Origin: JBCBTJ01 sp964597685
Lineage (GTDB): Bacteria; Pseudomonadota; Alphaproteobacteria; Caulobacterales; Hyphomonadaceae
Direction: 5' to 3'
NCBI GenBank assembly: GCA_964597685.1
Contig: CAZQZC010000042.1
Coordinates: 1-19,152 of the forward strand
Length of the DNA stretch: 19,152 bases
The position numbers were made by a program, and so were the translations under genes. Shown piece after piece: positions 1-7,336 of the stretch (the stretch's first letter is position 1; every line of letters starts with the position of its first letter). The notes beneath the pieces were generated by a model. The model was not told the origin of the DNA, ran no database searches, and was given only the letters and a program-made list of their open reading frames with translations.

Positions 1-759
1 ACGGATCTTCATGTTGTTCATATGCTTGGGATTAAACTTTTCGGGCTGGACAAATACATGTCGCTTGAGCGTGTTGTGACGGCTGCCTTGTTAGAACCCG
101 TCAAGCCCGATCTCATTATCGCGACAGGAGATTTGACCGAGGACGGCTCTGAAATCTCTTATCGGCGCGTTCAAACTCTGCTTTCCGGGACAGGCATCCC
201 CGCGCTCGTTTTGCCCGGCAATCATGACTCGGTTGAGAACATGGCCGCTGCGCTCGTTGGTGGAGCCATTTCAATGCCTATGACGCACCGCGAAGGCGAT
301 TGGGGCTATGTCCTCTTGAATTCTCAAGTGCCAGGGGCTGGGCACGGCGAAGTCCGGTCCGCAGAATTACGCGCCCTCGAAGCGCAGTTGCGTGAAGCGC
401 CGAACACTCCCTTTCTTGTCGCCCTGCATCACACGCCGTTAACGCCGTGCCCTTATGCGGGGTGTCGGCTGGAACGGCGAGAGGCGCTGTTTGAGGTGAT
501 CGATCGGCACAAGAATCTTCGATGCGTGATCTCAGGACATGCGCACGAAGACCGAGAACGGACGCGCGGTAATGCTCTGATCATGACGACCCCGGCCACG
601 AGCGCCCAGGCCTGGCATGCCCAGGAAGGCGCGTCATCAAACCCCGACAGTTTCTGGGCGTCTCACTATTTCGATCCAAGCCGATCAGCTTATCGGAGCA
701 TCGATCTATACCCAGATGGCCGGGTCAGTAGTGAAGTACATTGGGTATTCAACACTTAG
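1..759 (+). CDS. Metallophosphoesterase, CpdA/Icc-like (5' end outside window)
   Basis: This is a calcineurin-like metallophosphoesterase, probably of the class III cyclic-nucleotide phosphodiesterase type; substrate unproven. The open frame runs in from base 1, where TDLHVVH supplies the Asp-x-His metal motif that opens this fold. A start at the ATG at 22 would delete that motif, so the true start is upstream and the gene is partial here. The other metal-binding blocks follow in order: GDLTEDG (about bases 127-147), GNHD (about 220-231), LHHTP (about 424-438) and GHAH (about 535-546). There is no signal peptide in the visible part, so it is probably cytoplasmic. It ends at TAG 757-759, facing the TIR gene tail to tail. 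Base composition differs from the rest: four sampled 60-base lines average about 52% GC, while neighbouring genes are clearly richer. The family is certain; the exact substrate (cAMP, another nucleotide or a phospholipid) cannot be read from sequence. Confidence 0.88.
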   Translation, partial: TDLHVVHMLGIKLFGLDKYMSLERVVTAALLEPVKPDLIIATGDLTEDGSEISYRRVQTLLSGTGIPALVLPGNHDSVENMAAALVGGAISMPMTHREGDWGYVLLNSQVPGAGHGEVRSAELRALEAQLREAPNTPFLVALHHTPLTPCPYAGCRLERREALFEVIDRHKNLRCVISGHAHEDRERTRGNALIMTTPATSAQAWHAQEGASSNPDSFWASHYFDPSRSAYRSIDLYPDGRVSSEVHWVFNT

Positions 760-783
760 CGGATCAATGTCGAAAGATCCGCT
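758..783. terminator. Hairpin between convergent genes (possible bidirectional terminator)
   Basis: A perfect 8-bp inverted repeat (AGCGGATC / GATCCGCT) with a 10-base loop starts inside the TAG stop of the phosphoesterase and lies between two convergent genes. No real T-run follows on either strand, so a termination role is inferred from position and symmetry only. Confidence 0.4.
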
Positions 784-864
784 TCGCCGCCGAAAGCAGC
801 CACCAAGAATCCCAAAAAACCCGCCGCTCGCCGCACGTCTCCGCCCGCCATATCGGCCTCGTCC

Positions 865-2727
865 CTAGAAACACAGCGGCCGCGTGCGGTCGGCGTTGCG
901 GCGGGTGAGGGAGACTTGGTCGCGGACCTGGTTCAGTAAATGCACCACCGGTTGGGCGACGCCCACGCGGCGGTCGGGCGCCTTGGGCGCGCCCTGGATC
1001 CCGATATGGACGCCGACGATCTTGCCCGTGTCGAGGTCGAAAACCGGCGCGCCGAAAACACCCTTCATCACGGTGTGCCGGTAGGTCGTCATCCACGCGC
1101 CGACATCCACGGCCTCGGCGACAAGCAGGGTGAGGCCCTCGCTCTCGCCGTCGGCGTCTTGCGCCGTTTCGGAATCGATTCCGAACAGGGCGTAGGCCGT
1201 CTCGCTCTGCACCCCGCCCTCGGCCGAGCCGCAATCGAGGTCTGCGGCGGTGACCGCCCGCGCGCCGAAGGGGGCGGCCTCCTCAAGCACATAAACGGCG
1301 AAGCGCGTCTCAGCCGCCAGCTCCGGCGGCGTGGTCCAAACCGGCGTCTCGGAGACGAGATAGGCGCCCGACGTGTCGAGCGTGGGAAAGGTCGCGACGA
1401 TCGACATCTCGTCGTCCGGAAATCCCGGCGGCGCGTCGGTGACGAAGCGCTGCTCAAGGATCCGGTCGTCGAAGCCGTCCAGCGGGTCGGCGGCGTCCTC
1501 AACCGCCGGCGGGATGTCGACCTCGCTGATCGCGCGCTGTTCCAGGATCCGGCCGGCCCCTTGACCGGGGTCGAAGTCTTTTTCGAGAACAACGCCGTCG
1601 AAATTCGCTAGCCACGCATCGTCTCCGGATTCGGCCGCAGCGATCAGGGCGTCGAACTCCATGTCGTTGAAGCCATAATCGAAGCCCGGCCGCAGCTCCG
1701 GCGCCAGGATCAAGGTCTGGTCTGCGAAATCCGAATGGACCAGGCGGCCTTCGATGAGGAAGCCAGTATTGACCGCGCGCTGAGGCCCCGAGAGACCGTC
1801 GAGGCGGACGACGGCGCCGGAATAATTCGCCGCGACGGGAAACCACCCGCCCGCCACCTCGAACGCGTCGGCCGCCGTGGGCGGGGCGCGCAAGGCGATG
1901 TCGGCCGACAGGCGCAGAAACGCCGATTGCAGCGCATCGTTCGTCTCGCTCAATTCGTCATACGCCTGCACCGCAAAGTCGCGCGCTTTGTTGGCGTCGA
2001 GATACTGCATCCAAGCGAATGCGGCGAGGCCGGTCATGGCGACGGCGACGGTCGAGACGCCCAAGACCAGGCCCCGCCGGCGATTGCGCGCCCGGCGTTC
2101 GGCCGCATCGTGGGCAGCGTTGCTGGCGGCGATGAAATCAACCTGGTCCACGGTCAGCTCCGGCGCGCCGCGCGGCGTCGACGCTGACCAGGTCTTGGCC
2201 GCCTCAAGCTCGTCGCCGCGCAAGAGCAAGGCGTCGGACCGGCCCCGGGCATCCCAGCGCCGCGCCAGGGCGCCGATCCGGGTGTGCTCACGTATCCACC
2301 CAATGTCGACGCGCAACGCCTGCGACAGCTCCTTCAGGCCCGCTGCGAAGGAATTCTTACCCGTGAAAAAGGTGTAGTTCAGACGGCGCAGCTGACGAGG
2401 CGCCGCATCGTCTGGCACGGCTCGCCAAACAACGGGCAGAAGCCGTTTGGATCGACGCAGGGATTCCGCGACCTCCCAGTCGCAATGCATCGATCCTATC
2501 GAATCGGGCGACATGACGTAGACGATCGTATCCGCCGCTTCGATCAGACCGCCGAGGCGCTGCTCCCACGGCTCCCCGGGCGCGATGTCCTCCTGGTCGA
2601 TATACGCCTCGAACCCGCAAGCCTGAAGCGCGCTGACAAGGTCCAGCGCGAACTCGGTGTCTGCGCGCGAATAGGAGATGAACACCTTGATACGATCTGC
2701 GACCGCTCCGGGCTCTCCGTAGGCCAT
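865..2727 (-). CDS. TIR domain - transmembrane - degenerate trypsin-like domain protein
   Basis: The protein is 620 aa. Residues 12-122 form a TIR domain: strand VFISYS (15-20), box-2-like PGEPW (50-54), and SMHCDWE with the conserved Glu85 expected of NAD-cleaving TIRs. Residues 140-215 are an Ala/Arg-rich linker (ARRWDARGR) typical of bacterial TIR fusions. RRARNRRR then leads into one membrane span (220-241). The positive-inside rule puts the TIR in the cytoplasm and the C-terminus in the periplasm. Residues 242-280 are helical. Residues about 290-605 resemble a chymotrypsin/trypsin fold: NTGFLIEG (320-327) and GAPVFDLDTGKIVGVHIG (559-576). The usual GxSG nucleophile site reads G-V-F-G (Phe558), and the TNAHV-like site reads LAPEL, so catalytic Ser and His appear lost. 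I chose the ATG at 2727 because GGGGTGA lies 4 nt upstream; a GTG at 2793 has no comparable support. The family role (conflict/defence or stress signalling by NAD cleavage) is inference. Confidence 0.82.
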   Translation of the reverse strand: MAYGEPGAVADRIKVFISYSRADTEFALDLVSALQACGFEAYIDQEDIAPGEPWEQRLGGLIEAADTIVYVMSPDSIGSMHCDWEVAESLRRSKRLLPVVWRAVPDDAAPRQLRRLNYTFFTGKNSFAAGLKELSQALRVDIGWIREHTRIGALARRWDARGRSDALLLRGDELEAAKTWSASTPRGAPELTVDQVDFIAASNAAHDAAERRARNRRRGLVLGVSTVAVAMTGLAAFAWMQYLDANKARDFAVQAYDELSETNDALQSAFLRLSADIALRAPPTAADAFEVAGGWFPVAANYSGAVVRLDGLSGPQRAVNTGFLIEGRLVHSDFADQTLILAPELRPGFDYGFNDMEFDALIAAAESGDDAWLANFDGVVLEKDFDPGQGAGRILEQRAISEVDIPPAVEDAADPLDGFDDRILEQRFVTDAPPGFPDDEMSIVATFPTLDTSGAYLVSETPVWTTPPELAAETRFAVYVLEEAAPFGARAVTAADLDCGSAEGGVQSETAYALFGIDSETAQDADGESEGLTLLVAEAVDVGAWMTTYRHTVMKGVFGAPVFDLDTGKIVGVHIGIQGAPKAPDRRVGVAQPVVHLLNQVRDQVSLTRRNADRTRPLCF

Positions 2728-2731
2728 CTTG

Positions 2732-2738
2732 TCACCCC
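2732..2738 (-). promoter_or_regulatory. Ribosome binding site deciding the TIR gene start
   Basis: GGGGTGA on the minus strand sits 4 nt before the ATG at 2727, a good anti-16S match. It favours this start over the in-frame GTG 66 bases upstream. Confidence 0.6.
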
Positions 2739-2755
2739 AATGTCGTCCCGCCTCA

Positions 2756-2761
2756 ATTCTA
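2756..2761 (-). promoter_or_regulatory. Possible -10 element of the TIR gene
   Basis: TAGAAT on the minus strand matches the sigma-70 -10 consensus at five of six positions. It would place transcription start about 20 nt before the ATG at 2727. The hexamer 17 nt upstream (TTCCTG) is a poor -35, so this is tentative. If real, the upstream GTG start is not even transcribed. Confidence 0.3.
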
Positions 2762-2879
2762 TGCCTCAAGCGTCGCAACAGGAAGGGTCGCACTCACGAC
2801 CTGCTCGCGTTTTCGTCATGTCTCGTGCGTTGAAAGAATTGGGGTGCGGGCAATATTGATCCTGCGCGGTCGTGGTGAA

Positions 2880-2909
2880 CCCTCCCCCACGTCCCCCAAC
2901 GTCCCCCCC
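2880..2909 (-). other. G-quadruplex-like G-tract cluster after the FAD-subunit stop
   Basis: On the minus strand four G-runs of 7, 5, 5 and 3 are separated by ACGTT, ACGT and A, satisfying the G3+N1-7 quadruplex rule. The cluster starts 3 nt after the coxM-like stop codon; an in-frame second TGA lies between. It is in the transcribed strand sense for both the operon's 3' end and the upstream region of the TIR gene. No intrinsic terminator hairpin was seen here, so it may mark transcript end or pausing, which is inference. Confidence 0.55.
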
Positions 2910-2912
2910 TCA

Positions 2913-3746
2913 TCACGGCCGCGCAACTCTCTGAAAGTTAACGATTACCGGCGACCACGGCTTACGGCTGAGCGCGATTTCGACAGCGCTCCGGGTCAGG
3001 AATTTCGTCAGTGCGCAGCGGTATTCTGCGGAGGCTTGAATGTCGTCGACGGCCGCCTCCGAAACCACGTCTGGAACGCTCTCCGCCGCGAAATTGGCGG
3101 TCAGAGCCTCCTCAAGGGTCCGCATCCGACAGACCGTCGGGCGCAAGCCCGTCGCAGCGATGCGGACATGATCCGCGAAGACCGCGACGAAGACGCCGAC
3201 CAGGGCGTAGCGTGCGGCGGGATGGGGCTGCTTGGCGTAGGCGGCGGCCTGTGGCGTCGGGATCGCAACGCGGGTGATGATCTCCCCGGGCGCAATGCCG
3301 TCCCCGCCGGCCTCGAAGAATGCATCGGCTGGTATGACACGCTCCGTCGTATGGATGGCGGCGCCCAAGGCCACCAACGCGGGCGGATAGTCGCCGTTCG
3401 GATCGCCGCTGGCGAGGGCGCCGCCCAGCGTGCCAAGATTGCGCACTTGTGGGTCGCCGATCCCTTCCGCCAATTCGCCGATCGCAGGGTTGCGACGTCG
3501 AACCGTTTCGGAGCCGGCGATCGCCGCATGGGTCTCGCCTGCGCCGAGGCTGAGCGCGCCGACGTCCTCGCCGATCCCCCGAAGCGCATCCAAATGATCG
3601 ATCGCCACAAGGCGCTGTGGCGTGGCCTGTTCCGACATCTGCTTTGGTATGAGATCTTGGCCGCCGGCGACCAGCGCGCCGCCCGCCCGGGCGAGACGCG
3701 CCGCCTCGCCCAGGGAGTCCGGTCTCAGGAACCGCGCTTCAGCCAC
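2913..3746 (-). CDS. FAD-binding (CoxM-like) subunit of a xanthine dehydrogenase-family molybdenum hydroxylase
   Basis: This 277-aa medium subunit should carry electrons from the iron-sulfur clusters to FAD and then to quinone, oxygen or NAD. The two FAD-binding blocks of the family are visible: AGGQDLIP (residues 27-34, cf. the usual AGG[QT][ST]L) and VRNLGTLGGALASGDPNGDYP, split here as residues 101-110 and 111-121. Length matches CoxM-type proteins. There is no signal peptide, so it is cytoplasmic. The start is a GTG that overlaps the upstream subunit's end by 8 nt, with GGGAGG 6 nt before it (plus-strand bases 3753-3758), which points to translational coupling. It is the last gene of the three-gene operon and ends in tandem TGA TGA. 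The substrate of the complex cannot be deduced from this subunit. Confidence 0.92.
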   Translation of the reverse strand: MAEARFLRPDSLGEAARLARAGGALVAGGQDLIPKQMSEQATPQRLVAIDHLDALRGIGEDVGALSLGAGETHAAIAGSETVRRRNPAIGELAEGIGDPQVRNLGTLGGALASGDPNGDYPPALVALGAAIHTTERVIPADAFFEAGGDGIAPGEIITRVAIPTPQAAAYAKQPHPAARYALVGVFVAVFADHVRIAATGLRPTVCRMRTLEEALTANFAAESVPDVVSEAAVDDIQASAEYRCALTKFLTRSAVEIALSRKPWSPVIVNFQRVARP

Positions 3747-6591
3747 GCTTCGCCTCCCGCAGGGCGCGCCACACCTTTTCCGGCGTTGCGGGCATGGAGA
3801 CGCGCACGCCCAGCGCGTCGCGCAATGCGTTCATGACCGCCGGCGGCGCGCCGATGGCGCCCGCCTCGCCCGCGCCCTTCGCGCCGAGAGGGTTATGATC
3901 GCACAGGGTTTCCGTGGTCGCTGTGTCGAAGTTTGGAATGTCGTCAGCCCGTGGGAAGCGATACGTCTTGAAGGAGCGGGTCAAAAGCCCGCCGCTCTCT
4001 GGGTCATAAACGGCGCCTTCGTAAAGCGCCTGGCCAATCCCTTGAGCGAGGCCGCCATGGACCTGGCCCTCCACAATCATTGGATTAACGACCCGGCCGA
4101 AATCGTCGACGGCGGTAAAGGCGGCGATTTTCGTCACGCCCGTTTCGGGATCAATTTCGACCTCGCAGACATGCGTGCCAGAGGGGAAGGTGAAGTTCTC
4201 TGGATCGTAGAAAGCCGTCTCCTCCATACCCGGCTCCAGATCTTCCGGATAATCGTGCGGCACATAGGCGGCGCGCACCACGTCCTGAATGGAGACATGA
4301 TCATTGCGCCCGCGGCGAAAGAACCGACCGTCGCCGAACGCGATCTCATCGATCTCAGCGTCGAGGAGATGGGCGGCGATGCGCTGTCCCTTGGCGATCA
4401 CCTTGTCGGCGGCCTTAACCAAGGCCGAGCCCCCCACCACAAGGGAGCGCGAACCATAGGTGCCCATGCCGATCGGCGTTGTGGCGGTGTCGCCGTGGAT
4501 CACCTCAATATCGTCGAAGGGGACGCCCAAACGCTCGGCGGCGATCTGCGCAAAAGTGGTTTCGTGGCCCTGGCCGTGACTGTGGGAGCCGGTGAAGATC
4601 TGCAGCTTGCCGGTCGTGGTGAAGCGCAGCTTGCACGATTCCCAAAGCCCCACCTCCGCGCCCAGGGCGCCGGCGACCGCCGAGGGCGCAATGCCGCACG
4701 CCTCAATATAGCAGGAGACGCCAATCCCGCGCATCTTGCCGCGAGCCGCCGCCTCCGCCCGGCGCTCTGGGAAGCCGTTGTAATCGGCGCGCTCCAGGGC
4801 GAGGCTGAGATGGCGCTCGAAATCGCCGGAATCGTATTCAACGGCGACCGGCGTCTGGTACGGGAAATGCTCAGGCCGAACGAAGTTCAAACGGCGCAGC
4901 GCGATCGGATCGCGACCGGTTTGACGCGCAGCCTCGTCGACCAGGGTTTCCAAAAGATAGGCCGCTTCCGGCCGCCCCGCGCCGCGATAGGCGTCGACGG
5001 GCGCGGTGTTTGTGAAGACTGCGTCGACCGCGCAATGGATGGCGGGCGTGCGATAGGGGCCGGCCAGCATGGTGGCGTAGAGGTAGGATGGCACGAACGC
5101 CGCAAAGCTCGAGAGGTAGGCCCCCAGATTCGCAATCGTCGCGACACGCAGGCCCAGGAACCGGCCGTCCGCGTCGAGGGCGAGGCTCGCACGCGTGACA
5201 TGCTCGCGGCCGTGGGGGTCGGTGAGGAAGCTCTCGCTACGCCGCGCGGTCCATTTCACGGGAACGCCCAAGCGCTTCGACGCCCAAAGGCAGACGCATT
5301 CCTCCGCATAGATGAAAATCTTCGAGCCGAACCCGCCGCCCACATCGGGCGAGACGACGCGCAGCTTGTGCTCCGGCGCCAGCCCCGTCGCCTCGCAAAT
5401 CACATGGCGCGCCATGTGGGGGTTCTGGCTGGTGACGTGGAGCGTGAAGGCGTCGCGCGCGGAATCATAGTCACCGATGGCCGCCCGCGGCTCCAGCGCG
5501 TTGGGAACCACGCGATTGTTCGTCAGGTCCAGCGTGACGATGTCGGCGGCGGCGGCGAAGGCCTGGTCGACGCCGTCGGCGTCCCCAAACTCCCAATTGA
5601 AACAGGTGTTGCGCGGCGCGTCGGCGTGCAGGGCTGGGCCGGCAGTTGCGGCGGCGGGGTCAATCACCGGCGGCAAGACGTCGAAGGTCACGGCCACCAA
5701 ATCGGTCGCCGTCTCGGCCGCCGCCCGGCTTTCCGCTATAACAACCGCGACGGGATCGCCGATATGGCGCACCTTGCCGTGGGCCAGGATTGGGCGTTCG
5801 CCGCCCCGCATGGACGAGCCGTCCGTCGAGACCACCCGCCAGCTGGAGGTCAGCGCACCCACGCCGTCGGCGGCGACGTCTTCGCCGGTCAGGACGCCAA
5901 TGATGCCTGGCGCGGCCTCTGCAAGGCCCGTGTCGATATCCAGAATCTCCGCATGGGCGTGGGGCGAGCGGACAAAGGCGGCGTAGGCTTGGCCCGGCGC
6001 CGTGATGTCGTCGGTGTAGCGCCCGCCCCCGGTGAGGAAGCGCTTGTCCTCGCTGCGCGGAACGCTATCGCCGACGCTCTCCCCTTTTGGGGCCGGTGCG
6101 GGTGCGCCAGCCGCCGCCGCGCGGATCGCGCGAACGATGTTCTGGTACCCCGTGCACCGGCAAAAGGCGCCCTTCAGCCAATCCCGGATTTCCGGCTCCG
6201 ACGGATTGGGATTGCGGCTGAGGAGGTCGGTCGCGCTCATCACCATGCCGGGCGTGCAAAAGCCGCATTGCAGGGCGTGGTGATCGCGAAAAGCCCGCTG
6301 GAGCGTGGAGAGCTCGCCTGGCGGCGCGAGCCCTTCGATCGTCGTGATCTCCCGCCCCTCGGCCTGGCCCGCCAGGACAGTGCACGCCTTCACGGACGCA
6401 CCGTCGAGATGGACGACGCAGGCGCCGCATTGCGAGGTGTCGCAGCCGATATGGGTCCCTGTCAGGCGAAGGTCTTCGCGCAGAACATCGACAAGCCGCT
6501 TGCACGGGTCGACCGCAACGCGGCTGAGCTGCCCGTTGACAGACAGGCGCAACGGGCCGACGCCCGCACTGTTCAGCGCGTCGTCGCTCAT
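3739..6591 (-). CDS. Fused [2Fe-2S]-molybdopterin subunit, xanthine/CO dehydrogenase family, form II (CoxS-CoxL fusion)
   Basis: In most relatives the small iron-sulfur and large molybdopterin subunits are separate; here they form one 950-aa chain. Residues 12-160 hold both clusters: the plant-type site Cys50/55/58 with Cys70, and the second site Cys109/112 with Cys144/146. An Ala/Pro linker (about 158-170) leads to the molybdopterin part (about 172-945). Molybdenum-site motifs are VGGGFGSK (417-424), AYRGAGRPEA (534-543) and GAKGAGEAGAIGAPP with the catalytic base Glu909. The loop AYRGAGR is the form II type; true CO dehydrogenase has AYRCSFR. CO oxidation is therefore unlikely, and an aldehyde, purine or other N-heterocycle is the likelier substrate. 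No signal peptide. The ATG overlaps the upstream methyltransferase stop (ATGA). No CoxD/E/F or XdhC maturation genes occur in this window, so cofactor insertion must be served from elsewhere. Confidence 0.93.
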   Translation of the reverse strand: MSDDALNSAGVGPLRLSVNGQLSRVAVDPCKRLVDVLREDLRLTGTHIGCDTSQCGACVVHLDGASVKACTVLAGQAEGREITTIEGLAPPGELSTLQRAFRDHHALQCGFCTPGMVMSATDLLSRNPNPSEPEIRDWLKGAFCRCTGYQNIVRAIRAAAAGAPAPAPKGESVGDSVPRSEDKRFLTGGGRYTDDITAPGQAYAAFVRSPHAHAEILDIDTGLAEAAPGIIGVLTGEDVAADGVGALTSSWRVVSTDGSSMRGGERPILAHGKVRHIGDPVAVVIAESRAAAETATDLVAVTFDVLPPVIDPAAATAGPALHADAPRNTCFNWEFGDADGVDQAFAAAADIVTLDLTNNRVVPNALEPRAAIGDYDSARDAFTLHVTSQNPHMARHVICEATGLAPEHKLRVVSPDVGGGFGSKIFIYAEECVCLWASKRLGVPVKWTARRSESFLTDPHGREHVTRASLALDADGRFLGLRVATIANLGAYLSSFAAFVPSYLYATMLAGPYRTPAIHCAVDAVFTNTAPVDAYRGAGRPEAAYLLETLVDEAARQTGRDPIALRRLNFVRPEHFPYQTPVAVEYDSGDFERHLSLALERADYNGFPERRAEAAARGKMRGIGVSCYIEACGIAPSAVAGALGAEVGLWESCKLRFTTTGKLQIFTGSHSHGQGHETTFAQIAAERLGVPFDDIEVIHGDTATTPIGMGTYGSRSLVVGGSALVKAADKVIAKGQRIAAHLLDAEIDEIAFGDGRFFRRGRNDHVSIQDVVRAAYVPHDYPEDLEPGMEETAFYDPENFTFPSGTHVCEVEIDPETGVTKIAAFTAVDDFGRVVNPMIVEGQVHGGLAQGIGQALYEGAVYDPESGGLLTRSFKTYRFPRADDIPNFDTATTETLCDHNPLGAKGAGEAGAIGAPPAVMNALRDALGVRVSMPATPEKVWRALREAKRG

Positions 6592-7190
6592 CCTTTCAGA
6601 TAACGACCAAGGCCCCCCGGAGAGGGCAGGAATTGCGGCACGCGGCGCTGATAGTCGCGATAAGCGTCGCCAAAGCGGGCGACCAGTTCGCGCTCCTCAA
6701 GCTGGATCACGGCCATGAGGCCCAATATGCTCGCCGCGCCGACGAGATAGGCGCCCGCAAAATTGGCGATCAGGCACCAGCCCAGAATACTGACTGCGAT
6801 CATTAAATAACGCGGATGGCGGACAAGGGCGAAGGGGCCGGTGTCGATCAAATTCGTCGCTTCACCCTGGATCTCCGGCACGCCGGCGAAGGTTCGGAAG
6901 TCCAGATGTTTGCGGATGGACCTGGAAAACACCCACGTGGAGAGATAGAGGACGCCGCCCAGCCCGATCAGAACGGGCTGAAACCCCAGATCGCCGCCGA
7001 TGAACGCGTCAAGGAAGATCACGGTCGGCGCGCCGATGGCGATCATCGCGGCCAACGCGACGGAATAGGCCAGAAGCGGCCTGGACGCCTTCCAGCGCCG
7101 CGACCCGCCATGGATGACAAGCCAGAACGTAATAACCAACGGCAACGTGATCACCAGGATCGCCGCCATCACATAGCGTATCGGCTCCAT
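6588..7190 (-). CDS. Membrane methyltransferase of the ICMT/PEMT family
   Basis: This 200-aa, very hydrophobic protein has about five predicted membrane spans: roughly residues 5-25, 38-60, 72-90, 128-145 and 147-163. The C-terminal half carries the family signature that binds S-adenosylmethionine: DTGPFALVRHPRY (116-128) and LEERELVARFGDAY (164-177). Relatives methylate isoprenylated cysteines, phosphatidylethanolamine or other lipids; bacterial members are mostly uncharacterised, so the substrate is unknown. ATG 7190 has GGAGG 4 nt upstream. The gene is first in the operon and its TGA overlaps the next ATG, so it is translated together with the molybdenum hydroxylase. Why a lipid-type methyltransferase travels with that enzyme is unclear; it could modify a membrane anchor or a methylated substrate. 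NnrU-like proteins are an alternative family but lack the RHPRY pattern. Confidence 0.85.
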   Translation of the reverse strand: MEPIRYVMAAILVITLPLVITFWLVIHGGSRRWKASRPLLAYSVALAAMIAIGAPTVIFLDAFIGGDLGFQPVLIGLGGVLYLSTWVFSRSIRKHLDFRTFAGVPEIQGEATNLIDTGPFALVRHPRYLMIAVSILGWCLIANFAGAYLVGAASILGLMAVIQLEERELVARFGDAYRDYQRRVPQFLPSPGGLGRYLKG

Positions 7191-7194
7191 GCCG

Positions 7195-7199
7195 CCTCC
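7195..7199 (-). promoter_or_regulatory. Ribosome binding site of the methyltransferase operon
   Basis: GGAGG on the minus strand, 4 nt before the ATG at 7190, fixes the first start of the operon. Confidence 0.6.
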
Positions 7200-7223
7200 A
7201 AGGGCTACCCGAACGGGGCAAGT

Positions 7224-7239
7224 TTAACGACGTTTTGAC
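7224..7239. promoter_or_regulatory. CtrA-like box in the divergent intergenic region
   Basis: TTAA-CGACGTT-TTGAC matches the alphaproteobacterial CtrA site TTAA-N7-TTAAC at all but one defined position. It lies between the start of the minus-strand methyltransferase operon and the plus-strand SCP2 gene, where a regulator could act on both. A single near-match can arise by chance. TTGACC (7235-7240) inside it could also be a -35 for the SCP2 gene, but I see no good -10. Confidence 0.3.
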
Positions 7240-7336
7240 CCGGCGAACAATCGCATTACGTGTGCTTCGTCGCGATCCAGCGAACGACAGGCGCTTCACG
7301 CCAGGCGAAAAACCCGAGGCCGAAAAGGGAATCGAC

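Noticed and set aside
940..1611. 223-aa plus-strand open frame opposite the TIR gene
   Set aside because: It lies entirely within the C-terminal coding part of the TIR protein and has no domain features.
2728..2793. Upstream GTG start for the TIR protein (22 extra residues)
   Set aside because: The extra stretch is Arg-rich, not family-like, and lacks a ribosome site; GGGGTGA before ATG 2727 is better.
3739..6591. Carbon monoxide dehydrogenase (CoxL) for the fused subunit
   Set aside because: The CO-oxidising form needs the AYRCSFR loop with its Cys; this protein has AYRGAGR, the form II loop.
3622..6603. 993-aa open frame on the plus strand opposite the CoxS-CoxL gene
   Set aside because: It is an antisense shadow made by high-GC codon bias; the translation is Arg/Gly/Asp-rich without any domain, while the minus strand has full family motifs.
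7235..7336. TTG or GTG starts extending the SCP2 protein
   Set aside because: The added residues are basic and outside the SCP2 domain, no ribosome site is seen, and the TTG overlaps the candidate regulatory box.
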